Shown here piece after piece: positions 53,931 to 64,000 of a stretch of 64,000 bases of DNA. Position 1 is the stretch's first letter. Every line of letters begins with the position of its first letter. Position numbers and translations under genes: made by a program. The notes under the pieces were generated by a model. It worked only from the letters and a program-made list of their open reading frames with translations, made no database searches and was not told the DNA's origin. This DNA is from Reticulitermes speratus (Eukaryota; Arthropoda; Insecta; Blattodea; Rhinotermitidae): assembly GCA_021186555.1 (NCBI GenBank), contig JAJKFL010000010.1, forward strand, positions 6,265,585-6,329,584, given 5' to 3'.

Positions 53931-54115
53931 CAGTCGAACCTGCTTATAACGACATCGGTTTAAGCGATACCTCGTCCATAACGTCAGATATTCTGTAGTA
54001 CCAATTAATTCCTCACTGTTAACCATAACATTATAATCCTCGGTTATAACAACACTCGTTTATAACGACACAAAATATCCTTTCCCTTTCATGACGTTAT
54101 AACTGAGTTTAACTG
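53931..54115. mobile_element. 185-bp Tigger/pogo-like MITE
   Basis: TA flanks (53929-53930 and 54116-54117). Ends CAGTCGAACCTGCTTATAAC and the inverse of CAGTTAAACTCAGTTATAAC. Inner words TATAACGACA are repeated. No coding capacity. Confidence 0.85.
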
Positions 54116-54330
54116 TATTTAAATAGCCTGAAATGGTGAATCTGAAAGTCTTTTATAAAATGTCTATGTCTTCTCGTATATGAAAAAAATATTGCCTACT
54201 TAATAATTTGGAAAACAAAATCTACCATGTAGGCCTGTTGTAATTCTAAATCTTTCAGAACCAAACTCCAGTAAATGTGGTAGTTAAATCGGCCTATATC
54301 ATCTTTTTTTTGGCATAAGTCTCTACTCCT

Positions 54331-54530
54331 TGTAATCTGTGGTCTTCTGGGTGATTACACGGCGTCGTGTGGTAATTATTTACCGACGTTTCGGGACAAC
54401 GTGTCGGTCCCATCTTCACGGGTCGAGATCCAAGAAGGAAAGTGAAGATGGGACCGACACGTTGTTCCGAAACGTCGGTAAATAATTACCACACGACGCC
54501 GTGTAATCACCCAAAAGACCATAGATTACA
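54331..54530. repeat. foldback element: 89-bp arms, 22-bp loop
   Basis: 54331-54419 and 54442-54530 are reverse complements with only a few mismatches. Each arm contains, read outward from the loop, GTGAAGA, T, stem GGGAC/GTCCC (GTTCC in the right arm) and GAAACGTCGGTAAATAATTA. The box has C-to-G at its first position. A shorter relative lies at 44460-44600. Confidence 0.93.
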
Positions 54531-55504
54531 TCAACATCGCGGCGGAAGCCTGAAATCAAGGTCTGTACTCCTTGTTTTAATAGGAATATAAACTATGCGA
54601 CATAACCTCAAAAAGCGAACAATTACAGTAACCTGCAGCTAATTCTTTTCTTGAAAAAGAAAGGCAGCAAAGTGATTTGTCCTATAATTAACCTGAATGC
54701 TTCGACTTAGGATATTATTTAATCTCTGGCTGACATTCCAAACAACAAAACCAACAAAAAAGTTACTAAAGTAGAATATTTTCGCTCAAGGCAAGCTTAA
54801 TTCCCTTGGCCCATTTAGTCATGCCTGCGTAGCAAACAAATTGCTGCGCTATGACACTAAAATATTGTAACTGCAACAGCTGAAACGTAAGTGTATCAAA
54901 ATTAAGTTTGTACCTAACTGAGAACAGCGGAAGTTTCAATTAGAATGGCGAGCCCTTCAGTGTTGTTGAGGGAAAATTCTAATAATCTTAAAACACACAT
55001 AAACACAAGATCGTGTAGCATAATGCAGAGAGTGTAAAGATTACAGCAGTGGTACATATAATTACCACTTTACGTCGAATGGTTAGTATGATATAAAGGT
55101 ATAACAGATGCTGTGATCTTCTAGTTTCTTACAATCATAAGTGTTAAGGTTTTAACAAAACTTGGTTTCTGACACACCCTTCAGTACTGCTTTCATCTGT
55201 GTTTTCATCTGTGTTTTGTGTTAGAAGGGTTTTAAAGACAGATATTGTAATGTTGCATAATGTCGTTATTTCCGTTTATTATGCAAATTATGCATGTAGC
55301 GGAATTAATTCGTTATTTGGGAAATGTAATGTCTTATGTCGTGGTTAGAAGAAATGAAAAGGAATTATTTAAAAGTATGATTGAGTACTGTCAGTATATC
55401 GATATATCAAGCAGTAAGAGTAGCGATAGATTGGAAACAGAGGTGTTTATTTAACGACGCTGTCAATCATATTTCAGGCTTTTAACGTCGGTGATAGATG
55501 AAAT
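54531..55504. other. unannotated spacer
   Basis: A 64-codon frame at 55260-55454 (+) has no domain. Otherwise nothing recognised. Confidence 0.4.
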
Positions 55505-55682
55505 ATATATGAGAATGGAGCATTGGTGGAATGATACTGACAGCGGAAATTTGAAATATTCGGACAAAAATCTGTCCCAGTCCAATTTTGTCCACCAAAA
55601 AATCATACATAGTACGGTCTGGCATCGAACCCGGTCCTTAAGGCAAGATGCAGCCCAATGACAGCCTGAGTCATGACACGAA
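55505..55682 (-). mobile_element. SINE family A copy, 3' truncated, old
   Basis: The minus strand has CATGACTCAGGCTGTCATTG, B-box GGTTCGATGCC, then the TTTTTGTCCGAATATTTCAA body. Clearly diverged from the other three. Confidence 0.72.
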
Positions 55683-57294
55683 TACCATAAATACAGAAAA
55701 ATATCTTCCCGAATGTCGTTTATTTTTAGAAACCTGTCAGGCCTTTGACTTCCCTTGCTCTTGTGGCAACAGCATTGAAACAATTCACGAGTCTCACCTC
55801 AGCAGTTTGCTCACAGTATTTGCCTAATTTACGAAACCGCCTGTGTTAAAACACATTTTAAATCCTGTTTTCGTATTTACATAAGAGGATATCCTTAACG
55901 TAATATCCTATAGTTGCAGAGTTTTTATTCCTTGCACTGAAATTCTATAACGATACTGGATAGGCCTATAGTCACACACGCGCAGCAAATACAATTTGCA
56001 CTGACTGTATTCGCTTCGTTTACGAGAATGTGGAGGCTGTTACTTCAAGCGCACGCAACCCCCACAAAGAAATTAAATGTGAATTTTGTTCAGAAAAGTC
56101 TTCAAACTTTTTTCGGTGCTAATAAACTATAAAAACTTTCACATAGCTTATTTCATGCAAAGATTTACTACATCTGAGCAAAATATCGACAACCGTAAGG
56201 TAAACGTTTGGGGACGTTCCATTAAAGTAAAAGCCCATAAGAGACTGTTGTCTATTCTGAAATGCTAAACTTCCTGTATAGGGCTTCTGTACTTCCAATT
56301 TATGGTCTGTAGTAATTACTTTTTATGCTGTCACCCACAAACTTTGCCAAAAGATGTGAGTACTATTAGCTTCGGCGATTTGTGAACTGTCTCATAACGA
56401 CTACACAGTCGGCAAGACTACAAACTGCAATAAAGTATCTCACACTTTGCAACACTTTGCCAGTTCGGTTTCTTGTTTCTTGTTTCTCTTGCACTATATA
56501 CGGCAGTTTATTGCCTCAGGATCTCGATTTAGATATAATTCACAAGGGGCGTTGACATATATATATATATACAACTTCAGCGGAGCAACCATAGACTCTA
56601 ACGAGGTAAGATAAGTTATAAACGCGTTAATGCTTTCTGTATAATTTTATTAGCAATAATTTTATAACGTGCTTGTCTATATTTCAATTGTAGAGACGGA
56701 GTGAGTATAGACAAAAGAGCCGTTATGGATTTGAAATTATTTCTGCTTCGTAAATTTTAATAAGACTCTAGTAATAGGATGCTTAAAAATAGCTGCTTTG
56801 TTTAAATAAAAATATGGTTTTGATTGTGGAAGATTTTGACAGGAGCTCTTTATCGCGTATTATGTCTGTACGTGCGTGTTTAATAACCAGGTTAGAGGTG
56901 GATGGATTATGTTAAAAATTAAGTTAAGGTAGTATTAATCGGTAAATTATGTTTCCATCCATCACAGTGTGTGTGACCACATGAGTGGCCGAAACATGCA
57001 GCAGATATTACTACGTCATAAACATGTGTGCGTTTGTTGTTTTTATTTACCATATCTAGAGCATAATGCTATTGGCTACGATGGTAATGATGGTGATAGT
57101 GGTGGTGTTGTCGAGAATATTTAGATAGGTAGCAGAAGAATAAATAAGTTTTAAATCGCAGATCGTAACGGTTGGTTTGTCCTGTTAAATGAAGTCCGCT
57201 CTCTTGGCTGACTTTTGTCCATAGATTGTCTAATGTCCAAGTACATATGTTACTGCTACCTTGAAACTGGCCACAATCTATTCGAAATTTTCAG
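55683..57294. other. long unannotated stretch
   Basis: A decayed GAAAC-motif repeat (CCACATGAGTGGCCGAAACA, plus) lies at ~56960-57060 and is co-linear with 29815-29915 downstream of GAAACATG. (TA)n at ~56556. No gene recognised. Confidence 0.5.
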
Positions 57295-57700
57295 TTTTTT
57301 GGCGCTTTCGAAAAATTGCGAAAGGCGACTATCAGCTTCATCATATCTGTCCGTCTGTCCCTACGTCCGCGTGGAACAACTCAGCTCCCACTGGTTCCAT
57401 TTTCATGAAATGTGATATTTAAATATTTTTCGAAAATCTGTCGAGAAAATTCAAGTTTCATTAAAATCTGACAAGAATAACGAGTACTTTATATGAATAC
57501 CTAAGTACATGTATGATATCACGCTGAATTCTTCTTAGAATGAAAAACGTTTCAGACGAAAGTTGCAGAGAGAATCAAAAGACACATTTTGTGTTCAGCA
57601 AATGTTTTCCGAAAATTGTACCGTTTATGAGATAATGTTGAAAAACTTGGCAGATCCAAACAAGCCACATGACAAAGTAGGAACAGCCATGTCTTGCAGC
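57295..57700 (+). mobile_element. family G repeat, 3' truncated
   Basis: GGCGCTTTCGAAAAATTGCG, CTATCAGCTTCATCATATCT, CAGCTCCCACTGGTTCCATT, AAATCTGACAAGAATAACGA. It loses similarity near 57690. Confidence 0.72.
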
Positions 57701-58179
57701 AGGCACGGTGTAACGTGTGAACACGCCGACGGCGTATGGAGGGCCTGACGTAACGTGTCAGTGTCGTGTCTCATGTCTCACCATTACCAACTAATTTTAT
57801 TGTGAAGCACCTTTTGAAGCAGCTTACTGTAGCCGGCGCCTTCAAAGCTCAACAGCCGACAAGCAAGCACACATCTTGACAAAACGCAAACTCTCTCTTG
57901 GAGAAGCATTGCTATCATCTTGTGTGTGCGGAAGGACGATTGGCACAATGTTACTGATGACGTAAGCATAACAGGCTGGTATAAAAGTCATCTACGTAAT
58001 GATTCCATAAGGATTTGTCATGTTCAGGGCATCAAGTATCCACAGTTGTTTAACGATTTTTATCTGCTGTTGACGTATTTTGTTCCTCACTTTATTTTCG
58101 TTCACATTGCTTGCGTCTCTTTCATTTTTTTTACTTCTTCCTTTGTTCCTGCCTTTTTAGATGTATGTTTTAGACGTAA
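57701..58179. other. unannotated spacer
   Basis: No domain in the overlapping open frame at 57920-58294. Confidence 0.4.
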
Positions 58180-58466
58180 AACGTCTTACATTTCGGTACA
58201 CATAGGTGGGTCACCTCGGCGCTCGCGGTGTCAGACTTTCGCGTTACCTACGTTTCTTCACAGTGCTCCGCGCCTACTTCGACTACAGCAGTGAACGATA
58301 CATAGTTTGAAAGGTAAGGAATATGCCTACACGCTGCAAGAAAGAATCATCGAAAAATCTTGAAATCTGCCAAAATGGCGGCCATGTCAAAATCACCTAC
58401 GATTTTCACACTCTCACCATCTAACGTCTTACATTTCGGTGCACATAGGTGGGTCACCTCGGCGCT
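58180..58466 (+). repeat. 44-bp direct repeat, 243 bp apart
   Basis: Copies at 58180-58223 and 58423-58466 (AACGTCTTACATTTCGGTAC ... GTCACCTCGGCGCT) differ at a single position. The second copy runs straight into a pyrimidine tract and ACAG. Confidence 0.9.
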
Positions 58467-58484
58467 GTTTTTTACAGGTTCACG

Positions 58485-58613
58485 ATGCCGAGACTAACTA
58501 ACGCACAAAAGCAAGAAAACTACCGAAAACGGAAGAAGGAGGCAGAGGAGGGTTCACAGAGGCCGAAAAAGATCGCCAACATTCAGCTTGTCGGCGTGAC
58601 GTTTTACGTATAA
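58485..58613 (+). CDS. small basic ORF, possible exon, 42 aa
   Basis: Not recognised with confidence. A 3' splice-site-like CTGTTTTTTACAG lies just upstream of ATG 58485, and the frame ends TAA at 58611. The first half, MPRLTNAQKQENYRKRKKEA, is strongly basic and helix-forming. It resembles the N-terminal 'R.YR.RKK' motif at the start of several transposon-encoded and DNA-binding proteins. The rest (SQRPKKIANIQLVGVTFYV) is unremarkable. It could be the first coding exon of a transposon or host protein whose next exon is outside or lost. The splice acceptor and motif are the only support. Confidence 0.25.
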   Translation: MPRLTNAQKQENYRKRKKEAEEGSQRPKKIANIQLVGVTFYV

Positions 58614-59300
58614 TTTGCAGTTCAGTCGTAGCTTGAAACACCGAAGATATTTTTATCCTTCGTTCCTTCCTATTTCGCAATACCTTTGCCTTGTTTTCTT
58701 TCTTTTTTCCTTTCCTTTCCTTATTTTATATTTCAGTGGAGTCATGGGCTTCTAAGTCTAGTGCCAAATTTGAGGCGCAAGAATTTTTTCTGAGCCACAG
58801 GACTGGGACAGCTGTGAGAAGAACACAGCCTTTGAATAGATGAGTATTCGGAACGTTTGAATCATTGATTGTTTGATTCATCGTAAGCACTCTACACCAC
58901 TGTTTGAATGGAATACGTCATAGGCTATAGCGGCGACCTGAATGGAAGAATGATCTTGAATGATGAGTGAGTAATCATTTGAAGATTCTTATAGTGCATT
59001 TTAGGATTGTACAAGAGATGCGAGACTAAAGTTTCCGGATTGGCCGCGTGGAGCGCGAACTGGATATATTGCGGCTGTGCGCCGCTAGGTACTGCTGAGT
59101 TAATTTATTGTGAATTAGTATGGTGAGTGTGGCTGTAACTCAACCTCCAATTTTTTTTTTTTTGCAATTATCCTTTAATTGTGTTTGTACTCGTATTGCG
59201 AGCCGTCTACAATCATTGCAGATCAGTGAAATGACAAATAATAAGGGATAGATGATTTGCATCACGTTTCGTTCTAACCTTGAGAAAAGAGCTTCTTGAA
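58614..59300. other. unannotated spacer
   Basis: Nothing recognised. Confidence 0.4.
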
Positions 59301-59305
59301 CTTAA

Positions 59306-59445
59306 GAAATGCTTTGAATGGCCTTTCGTGATGATGCCTTGTGCAGAACACAAATCCTTGAATGGCATTCGTGTTTCAAAACTGGTCATAATTCAGTTGG
59401 AAGATTTTCAGCCTTCGTTTCGCCCATCTTCAATTTGGACTCACG
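59306..59445 (+). pseudogene. mariner transposase N-terminal helix-turn-helix relic
   Basis: The plus frame reads EML, a stop, then MAFRDDALCRTQILEWHSCF and KTGHNSVGRFSAF. The order 'AFGDD.LSRTQ.FEWH.RFK.GR.SV' is the first helix-turn-helix of mariner-type transposases. Only ~45 residues are left. The stop after EML and the loss of similarity after SVG make it dead. No terminal repeats seen nearby. It is a third, independent mariner lineage in the window, judged by wording. Confidence 0.65.
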
Positions 59446-59705
59446 AAAAGACACCTTCAGGCCTGTAACGTCACATTCCGGTTTCCATGATGACGCGAGG
59501 CTGTGTTCTCTGTGATTTGTCCGCTGAGGCCAAAGCAACAGTTGAGCAACTAGCGTCTAATATATCAACACAACTAGATTACGGAACTGCAATAGAAGAA
59601 TTAAAGAGTATTTGTCATTATAAACCCTACTGGGTGTGCATTTCATGGAGAAAACAGTAATAATACTGTACTCCGTGAATTAGTATAAAGATTTTACCAA
59701 GGCGT

Positions 59706-59970
59706 TCTTTAGAGGTTCACACTAGAACAGGCAATGATGGTTCAGAGGGGGAGTAGAAGTATAGCCCTACATTTTTAACCTCGGCGCTAGATGGGATGGG
59801 TGGTGAACGCCACGCCCCGGCCGCTTTACCTCCGGGAATGACCCGGTACACATTGTACAGGTGGCTGGGTGGACCTCGGGGCCGATCTGGACGGGTACGG
59901 AAAATCTCGCCCCCACTGGGATTCGATCCCCGGACCCTCCAGCCCGTAGCGAAACTATCCCGACCCACAT
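59706..59970 (-). mobile_element. SINE family E copy, full length
   Basis: The minus strand has a GGTCGGGATAGTTTCGCTAC head, B-box GGGATCGAATCCC, and a core with CAGATCGGCCCCGAGGTCCA and GGTAAAGCGGCCGGGGCGTG. It ends TTCTAGTGTGAAC. Confidence 0.87.
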
Positions 59971-60462
59971 CAAGGCGTTATTTACATTTGAAATATCACG
60001 TGGTATCATGGTACAGGCATAACAAAAGTACTCGCATCTCAGACAGGCGTTTCACTAAACATGCTAAACCCGATAAGCATTATGTGCAAATTTTTTTTTT
60101 CTGTCGAATTTCACTCATTTCGAAAAATAAATGTCGAAAATGCGGATTTAAATTCGTTTATGTCCTGAAGTACATTTTGCCTTTCACTACGCGGATTTTG
60201 ACTGAACTCACAATCACTTACTAAAGTTTTGTGGACTTCTCCCACAATGAATTCCATCCGAGTCGGCTTAAAAATGTGGAAAATAGAGAAAAGTTTTCAT
60301 TTATGCACCAAAGTCAAGTGTGGCTTCCACCGTACTGATCTTCGCGAAACTCATAACAGAGGAAAATAATTCCATAATGATTTAGTCCGCCGAATTTACC
60401 ACAAATTCGTCAGTAAATAAACTAAAAGGGTTATAACTTATTTATGCCTCGAACTGAAGTAC
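59971..60462. other. unannotated spacer
   Basis: Nothing recognised. Confidence 0.4.
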
Positions 60463-60727
60463 AGCCGATCCTGGCGGCCGTGCGGTCTAAGGCGTAGGTC
60501 TGCAGCCGCTCGATTGCTGGGATCGCGGGTTCGAACCCCTCTGATGGAGTAGATGTTCCTCTCTAGTGTTTGTTGTGTGTTGTTTAGGTAGCGGCTTGTG
60601 CGACGAGCTGATCACTCTATAGAGGAGTCCAACCGGGTGTGTGTATGTGTGTGTGTGTGTAATTGTGTGTGTGATCTAGAAACCTCAACAATGAGGCGGC
60701 CTATGCCAGATTTGGGCTGTTGCACCC
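60463..60727 (+). mobile_element. SINE family B copy with internal (TG)n
   Basis: GCCGATCCTGGCGGCCGTGC head, B-box GGGTTCGAACCCC. A (TG)n expansion at ~60640-60662 sits where other copies read TGTGTCTGAGTGTGATC. Confidence 0.87.
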
Positions 60728-61015
60728 ACAAAATATACTGTTGTCACTGGGTTCATTTTCATGGAAAGTAAGCTCGCTCGACAAGGGTTTATAAAAATGT
60801 CCTCTACCAAATTTCGTGTAAATTCAGCACTGTTTGTTCGCTCGTATTAGATCACTGACTGAAAGAGATGCTCTCTACATAACTTATTTTTACTTCGTGA
60901 AAAATTGCAAGAGATTGTATTAATATGGCTCTTGTGATTACTTTCACTACGCTAATTTGACTTGAAAACAACGTGTAGAAATTGATTTTGTATCCGGAGG
61001 TTAGGTTGAGAGAAG

Positions 61016-61408
61016 GTGTATATGACAGACAGCAATATGTGCAACATCTACGGAGCCAGAACACCACAGAGAAGATTAAAATCGCGGAATAGCTTCCTCG
61101 GAACAGTGCAAGTTGAACCACCTGAAGACTTCCCCCTTACCCAGATTTGCCCTGGTAGCCACCTCCTTGATTTCAATACTTGGAAATCTCTTAACCGCAT
61201 TAGAACAGGGGTGGCACCAGTAAAAACAAATAGGGTGAAATGGGGCAAAACAGACGCTGGCGACCTATATTGTGGCTGTGGAGAGGTACAAGATATGGAG
61301 CATCTCCTGTCATGCAGGGACTGCCCCCAGAAATGCACCCTCGAGGATTTATGGCTTGCAAATAAAAAAGGAATTGACGCAGCCCAATACTGGGCAAAAA
61401 ATCTTTAA
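61016..61408 (+). pseudogene. Jockey/R1-type LINE ORF2 C-terminus (130 aa)
   Basis: Open to a TAA at 61406. From ~residue 53: FNTWKSLNRIRTGVAPVKTN, RVKWGK, DLYCGCGEVQDMEHLLSC and a tail ending IDAAQYWAKNL. The C.C(x6)H(x3)C cluster (CGCGEVQDMEHLLSC) after 'W..LNR.RTGV' is the zinc-binding end of Jockey/R1-group reverse transcriptase proteins. The catalytic domains lie upstream in a full element and are missing here. The frame is intact, so the copy is not very old. The first ATG is simply the first available and not a real start. A short 3' UTR with GAAAGAAAGAAG follows. A different lineage from the GHVARM tails. Confidence 0.85.
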
Positions 61409-61684
61409 TTTAATTTGATGGTCCGGGCAAGATAAAGAAAGAAAGAAGCTCAAATTTATATACTTTAAGGGAACTTTGAAGGAAATTGAGCCACAACTTG
61501 GCACCTCTATAAATGTTACGCTACAAGATACAGCGTCACGTACAAGCGTCGAAAAACAGTACTGCAAAAAGAAGTGACACTGTACAAAGTCTCCTTCATA
61601 TAGGTAAAGCACAGACATGCGTTTTAAGTTCTTAGTGTCATGTGACATATTTGGAATTCTGGGTTTCTGAATGGAGTTTCAAAT

Positions 61685-62083
61685 ATTGGGATATAATAAC
61701 AAAGTATAGAACTAATATTGGGATATAATAACAAAGTATAGAACTAATATTGGGATATAATAACAAAGTATATAACTAATATTGGGTTATAATAACAAAG
61801 TATAGAACTAATATTGAGATATAATAACAAAGTATAGAACTAATATTGGGATATAGTAACAAAGTATGGAACTAATATTGGGATATAATAACAAAGTATA
61901 TAACTAATATTGGGATATAATAACAAAGTATAGAACTAATATTGGGATATAATAACAAAGTATATAACTAATATTGGGATATAATAACAAAGTATAGAAC
62001 TAATATTGGGATATAATAACAAAGTATAGAACTAATATTGGGATATAATAACAAAGTATAGAACTAATATTGGGATATAATAA
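61685..62083. repeat. 32-bp satellite (~12 copies)
   Basis: Unit GAACTAATATTGGGATATAA plus TAACAAAGTATA. Variants include TATATAACT, GGTTATAAT, GAGATATAAT and ATAGTAAC. Confidence 0.96.
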
Positions 62084-62670
62084 AACAGTAATATTATTAG
62101 TAATATTGTTAACAATAATAACAGAAATGCGTAGTTAAATTTTTAGAGGAGTCAAATATTTAACATTGAGCACAGCTGTCTTAAGAAACTTGAATAGCTG
62201 AACCCAACAATAAAATACAATTGATTTGGTACGGCCAAGAAACTTAAGAATACAAAACACGTTGAATCCATCTGAAATATTTCGTATAAATACGAATATT
62301 TTAGTCGTTTTCTTTCTATTAAATGTTATGTAGGTTTTTTTTATAATGGGTATAGAATTCACACCTAAAACATGTTTAACAGGATTAGCTGTGTAATTTA
62401 TGTTATGTTCACAGACAAGCTGGTATTTGCAAGTTAGAAGTCTTTCTAAATTAGAAGACAGAATTATTAATGTCTGTCCGTGTTTTATTGATACATGCGT
62501 CAGTACCTGATATGATTATGCAACCACGCGAAGTTTAAATGAGGTTGTCCTAAAGAAAGTTACTTAATCAGAAAGAAAAAAAATTCTAACGAGATATTTT
62601 GCATTAAATTATTGCTTTCCTTTTTAATTTCTTGTGAGATTATTCTAATTGTTAGAGTAAGTCTACAGTA
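62084..62670. other. unannotated AT-rich spacer
   Basis: Nothing recognised. Confidence 0.4.
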
Positions 62671-62947
62671 AGGCCGTGCCATGGCTCAGGCGGTTAGTCG
62701 CCGACCTCTTACTTCGGAGACTCGGGTTCGATCCCGGGTCAGTCCATGTGGGATTTGTGGTGGACAAAGTGGCACTGGGACAGGATTTTTCCCGAGTACT
62801 TCTGTTTTCCCCTGTCAATTTCATGCCACCAGTGCTCCATTAAAATGGAGAAACAGGAGAAAAACCTCATCATCTTTAATACAGGGTTGCACAAAAGAAC
62901 CTCAAGGCTGCGGTGCTTCCGTAGCTTCTGCTGCGGGGCACTTCACC
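62671..62947 (+). mobile_element. SINE family A copy, full length
   Basis: GGCCGTGCCATGGCTCAGGC head, B-box GGTTCGATCCC, GGGATTTGTGGTGGACAAAG body, CTTCTGCTGCGGGGCACTTC end and an A-run at 62951-62960. Confidence 0.92.
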
Positions 62948-62984
62948 GCAAAAAAAAAAGTCTACAGTAAGTTTTATTTTATAT

Positions 62985-63289
62985 TCTCGGCAGTAAAAAA
63001 ACTGTTTGATAAAAGCTGTGTGTCAGGTCCTGTTCTAGGCAAACGTACGGCAGGCATATATTCAGGAGGCGCCCTTGAATCCAACAGACGTGAAATCACA
63101 AAAACGTGGATAAATAATGGGCCATTCCATGACGATATAGACAGGACAGTCTTCGATGCTTCTGGGTTTTGTTCCCTATCGGTCTGTCAGGATGACATTG
63201 AATTTAATCTTCGTGAGAACTGCTGTATTTACTTAGACCATGACTATTTGCACTATTCCCAATTTTTTGGGGTCAAATTAGAAGGATGA
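62985..63289 (+). CDS. unknown ~100-residue ORF fused in frame to a SINE
   Basis: I do not recognise this protein. A 202-codon frame begins inside the SINE at 62681, passes through its A-tail and continues into non-repeat sequence to a TGA at 63287. The non-SINE part (KSCVSGPVLGKRTAGIYSGG, TWINNGPFHDDIDRTVFDAS, CQDDIEFNLRENCCIYLDHD) has balanced composition and five cysteines after the first. TATATTCTCGGCAG just before 62985 could be a 3' splice site, so a terminal exon is possible. A (GACGAT)n-like run follows the stop. Equally it may be chance. A start in the SINE would make it an exonised fusion. Confidence 0.2.
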
Positions 63290-63546
63290 GACAGCAGAGA
63301 TGACGATGACGATGACGACAAAAATACTTGAAAGGTTGTGAAATATTGTCAAAGATAAGAAAATAAAAAGAATTCTACGGTAATATAAATTTTATTCAAT
63401 TGGCTAAAGATGACTGGTTATTGCGATGATCCAGCTTTAGTCTACGTGTTACTGTGCGAGCGAGTTAATTGGCTAATTAGTAGTGGAATGCGTATCAGTA
63501 TTAGTTCCTCTCAATCTGATATTCTAATATATTGCTCAAGGAAAGA

Positions 63547-63799
63547 CCGATCCCAGTGGCCGTGCGGTCAAAGGCGTGGGTCTGCGGCCGTTCGCTTTTT
63601 AGGATTGTGGGTTCGAATCCCGCAGGGGGCATGGATGTCTGTCTCTTGTGAGCTTTGTGTGTTGTCAGGTAGAGGTCTCTACGTCGGGCTGATCTTTCAT
63701 CCAGAGGAGTCCTACTGGTTGTGTTGTGTCTGAGTGTGATCGTAAAGCCTTCACAACGAGGAGGCCCTGGCCTACTAGGGGCTGTTGCGCCATGGGGAA
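63547..63799 (+). mobile_element. SINE family B copy, full length
   Basis: CCGATCCCAGTGGCCGTGCG head, B-box GGGTTCGAATCCC, GGCATGGATGTCTGTCTCTT body, AGGGGCTGTTGCGCCATGG end, then A6TAATAATG tail. Reference copy for the family in this window. 63800-64000 is unannotated. Confidence 0.93.
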
Positions 63800-64000
63800 A
63801 AAATAATAATGAATTAAGTAAAGTGAAATAACATTATTTGTACTCCTCACTACTGTTTTGGGTTGTTCATTCCAGAAGGGTTGAAATTTATACGTCATGG
63901 GGGAGACAAAGGGGCGCCATATTTTTCTTTGAAAATTTGAAGGAAAGCAACCTTTTGGAAGTTGTGAAAGTAGGTGGAAGATTTTATAAAATTATCGTAG

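Noticed and set aside
58180-58466. Pair of short LTRs
   Set aside because: Repeats of only 44 bp, 243 bp apart, without TG...CA ends, primer-binding site or polypurine tract. Treated as a local duplication.

Overview
This is a repeat-dominated stretch of an animal nuclear genome. It has long AT-rich non-coding spans, several tRNA-headed SINE families, 5'-truncated LINE tails, TA-flanked mariner/Tigger elements, hAT-like MITEs and tandem arrays. It has no bacterial-style operons and no CRISPR. The mix of elements, and the translated phrase of one SINE family (RRPLTAEAxVRSRVSPCGIC), look to me like an insect and most likely a cockroach (Blattodea, possibly Periplaneta americana). That attribution is recognition from memory, not a search result. 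I found no conventional host gene. The window is probably intergenic or intronic.

Layout. Bases 1-13,600 are a run of six unrelated satellites with monomers of about 14, 24, 30, 35, 35 and 114 bp, separated by LINE and SINE fragments. Bases 13,700-21,650 hold LINE tails, SINEs, an internally deleted mariner (16,742-17,258), a mariner whose interior has become a tandem array (18,954-20,773) and a four-copy array of palindromic mini-transposons (21,316-21,632). Bases 22,600-25,750 hold two inverted-repeat elements carrying hammerhead-ribozyme-like motifs. Bases 26,190-28,690 are a second array of the same 114-bp satellite with extra tail modules. From 29 kb onward tandem DNA is sparse. Interspersed elements dominate instead: four to ten copies each of five locally named SINE families (A, B, D, E, F), a LINE with a clear target-site duplication (32,397-33,138), a deleted mariner with near-identical TIRs (38,121-38,677), hAT MITEs (39,454-39,937 and 48,800-49,203), Tigger/pogo-like MITEs (47,791-48,351 and 53,931-54,115) and an unclassified ~550-bp dispersed family (G).

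Most notable signal. A short motif recurs at least ten times: box CTGANGA, one unpaired base, a stem-loop, GAAAC, then a short palindrome, all enclosed by an outer stem. The bases of both stems change between copies while pairing is kept. This is the arrangement of type I hammerhead ribozymes reported in Penelope-like retroelements, and at several loci the copies sit in inverted pairs.

Coding content is limited to transposon remnants: reverse transcriptase C-termini and mariner transposase pieces. There are also a few weak candidates for host or unknown peptides, the best being a 115-residue ORF with a signal peptide at 1017-1364 on the minus strand.
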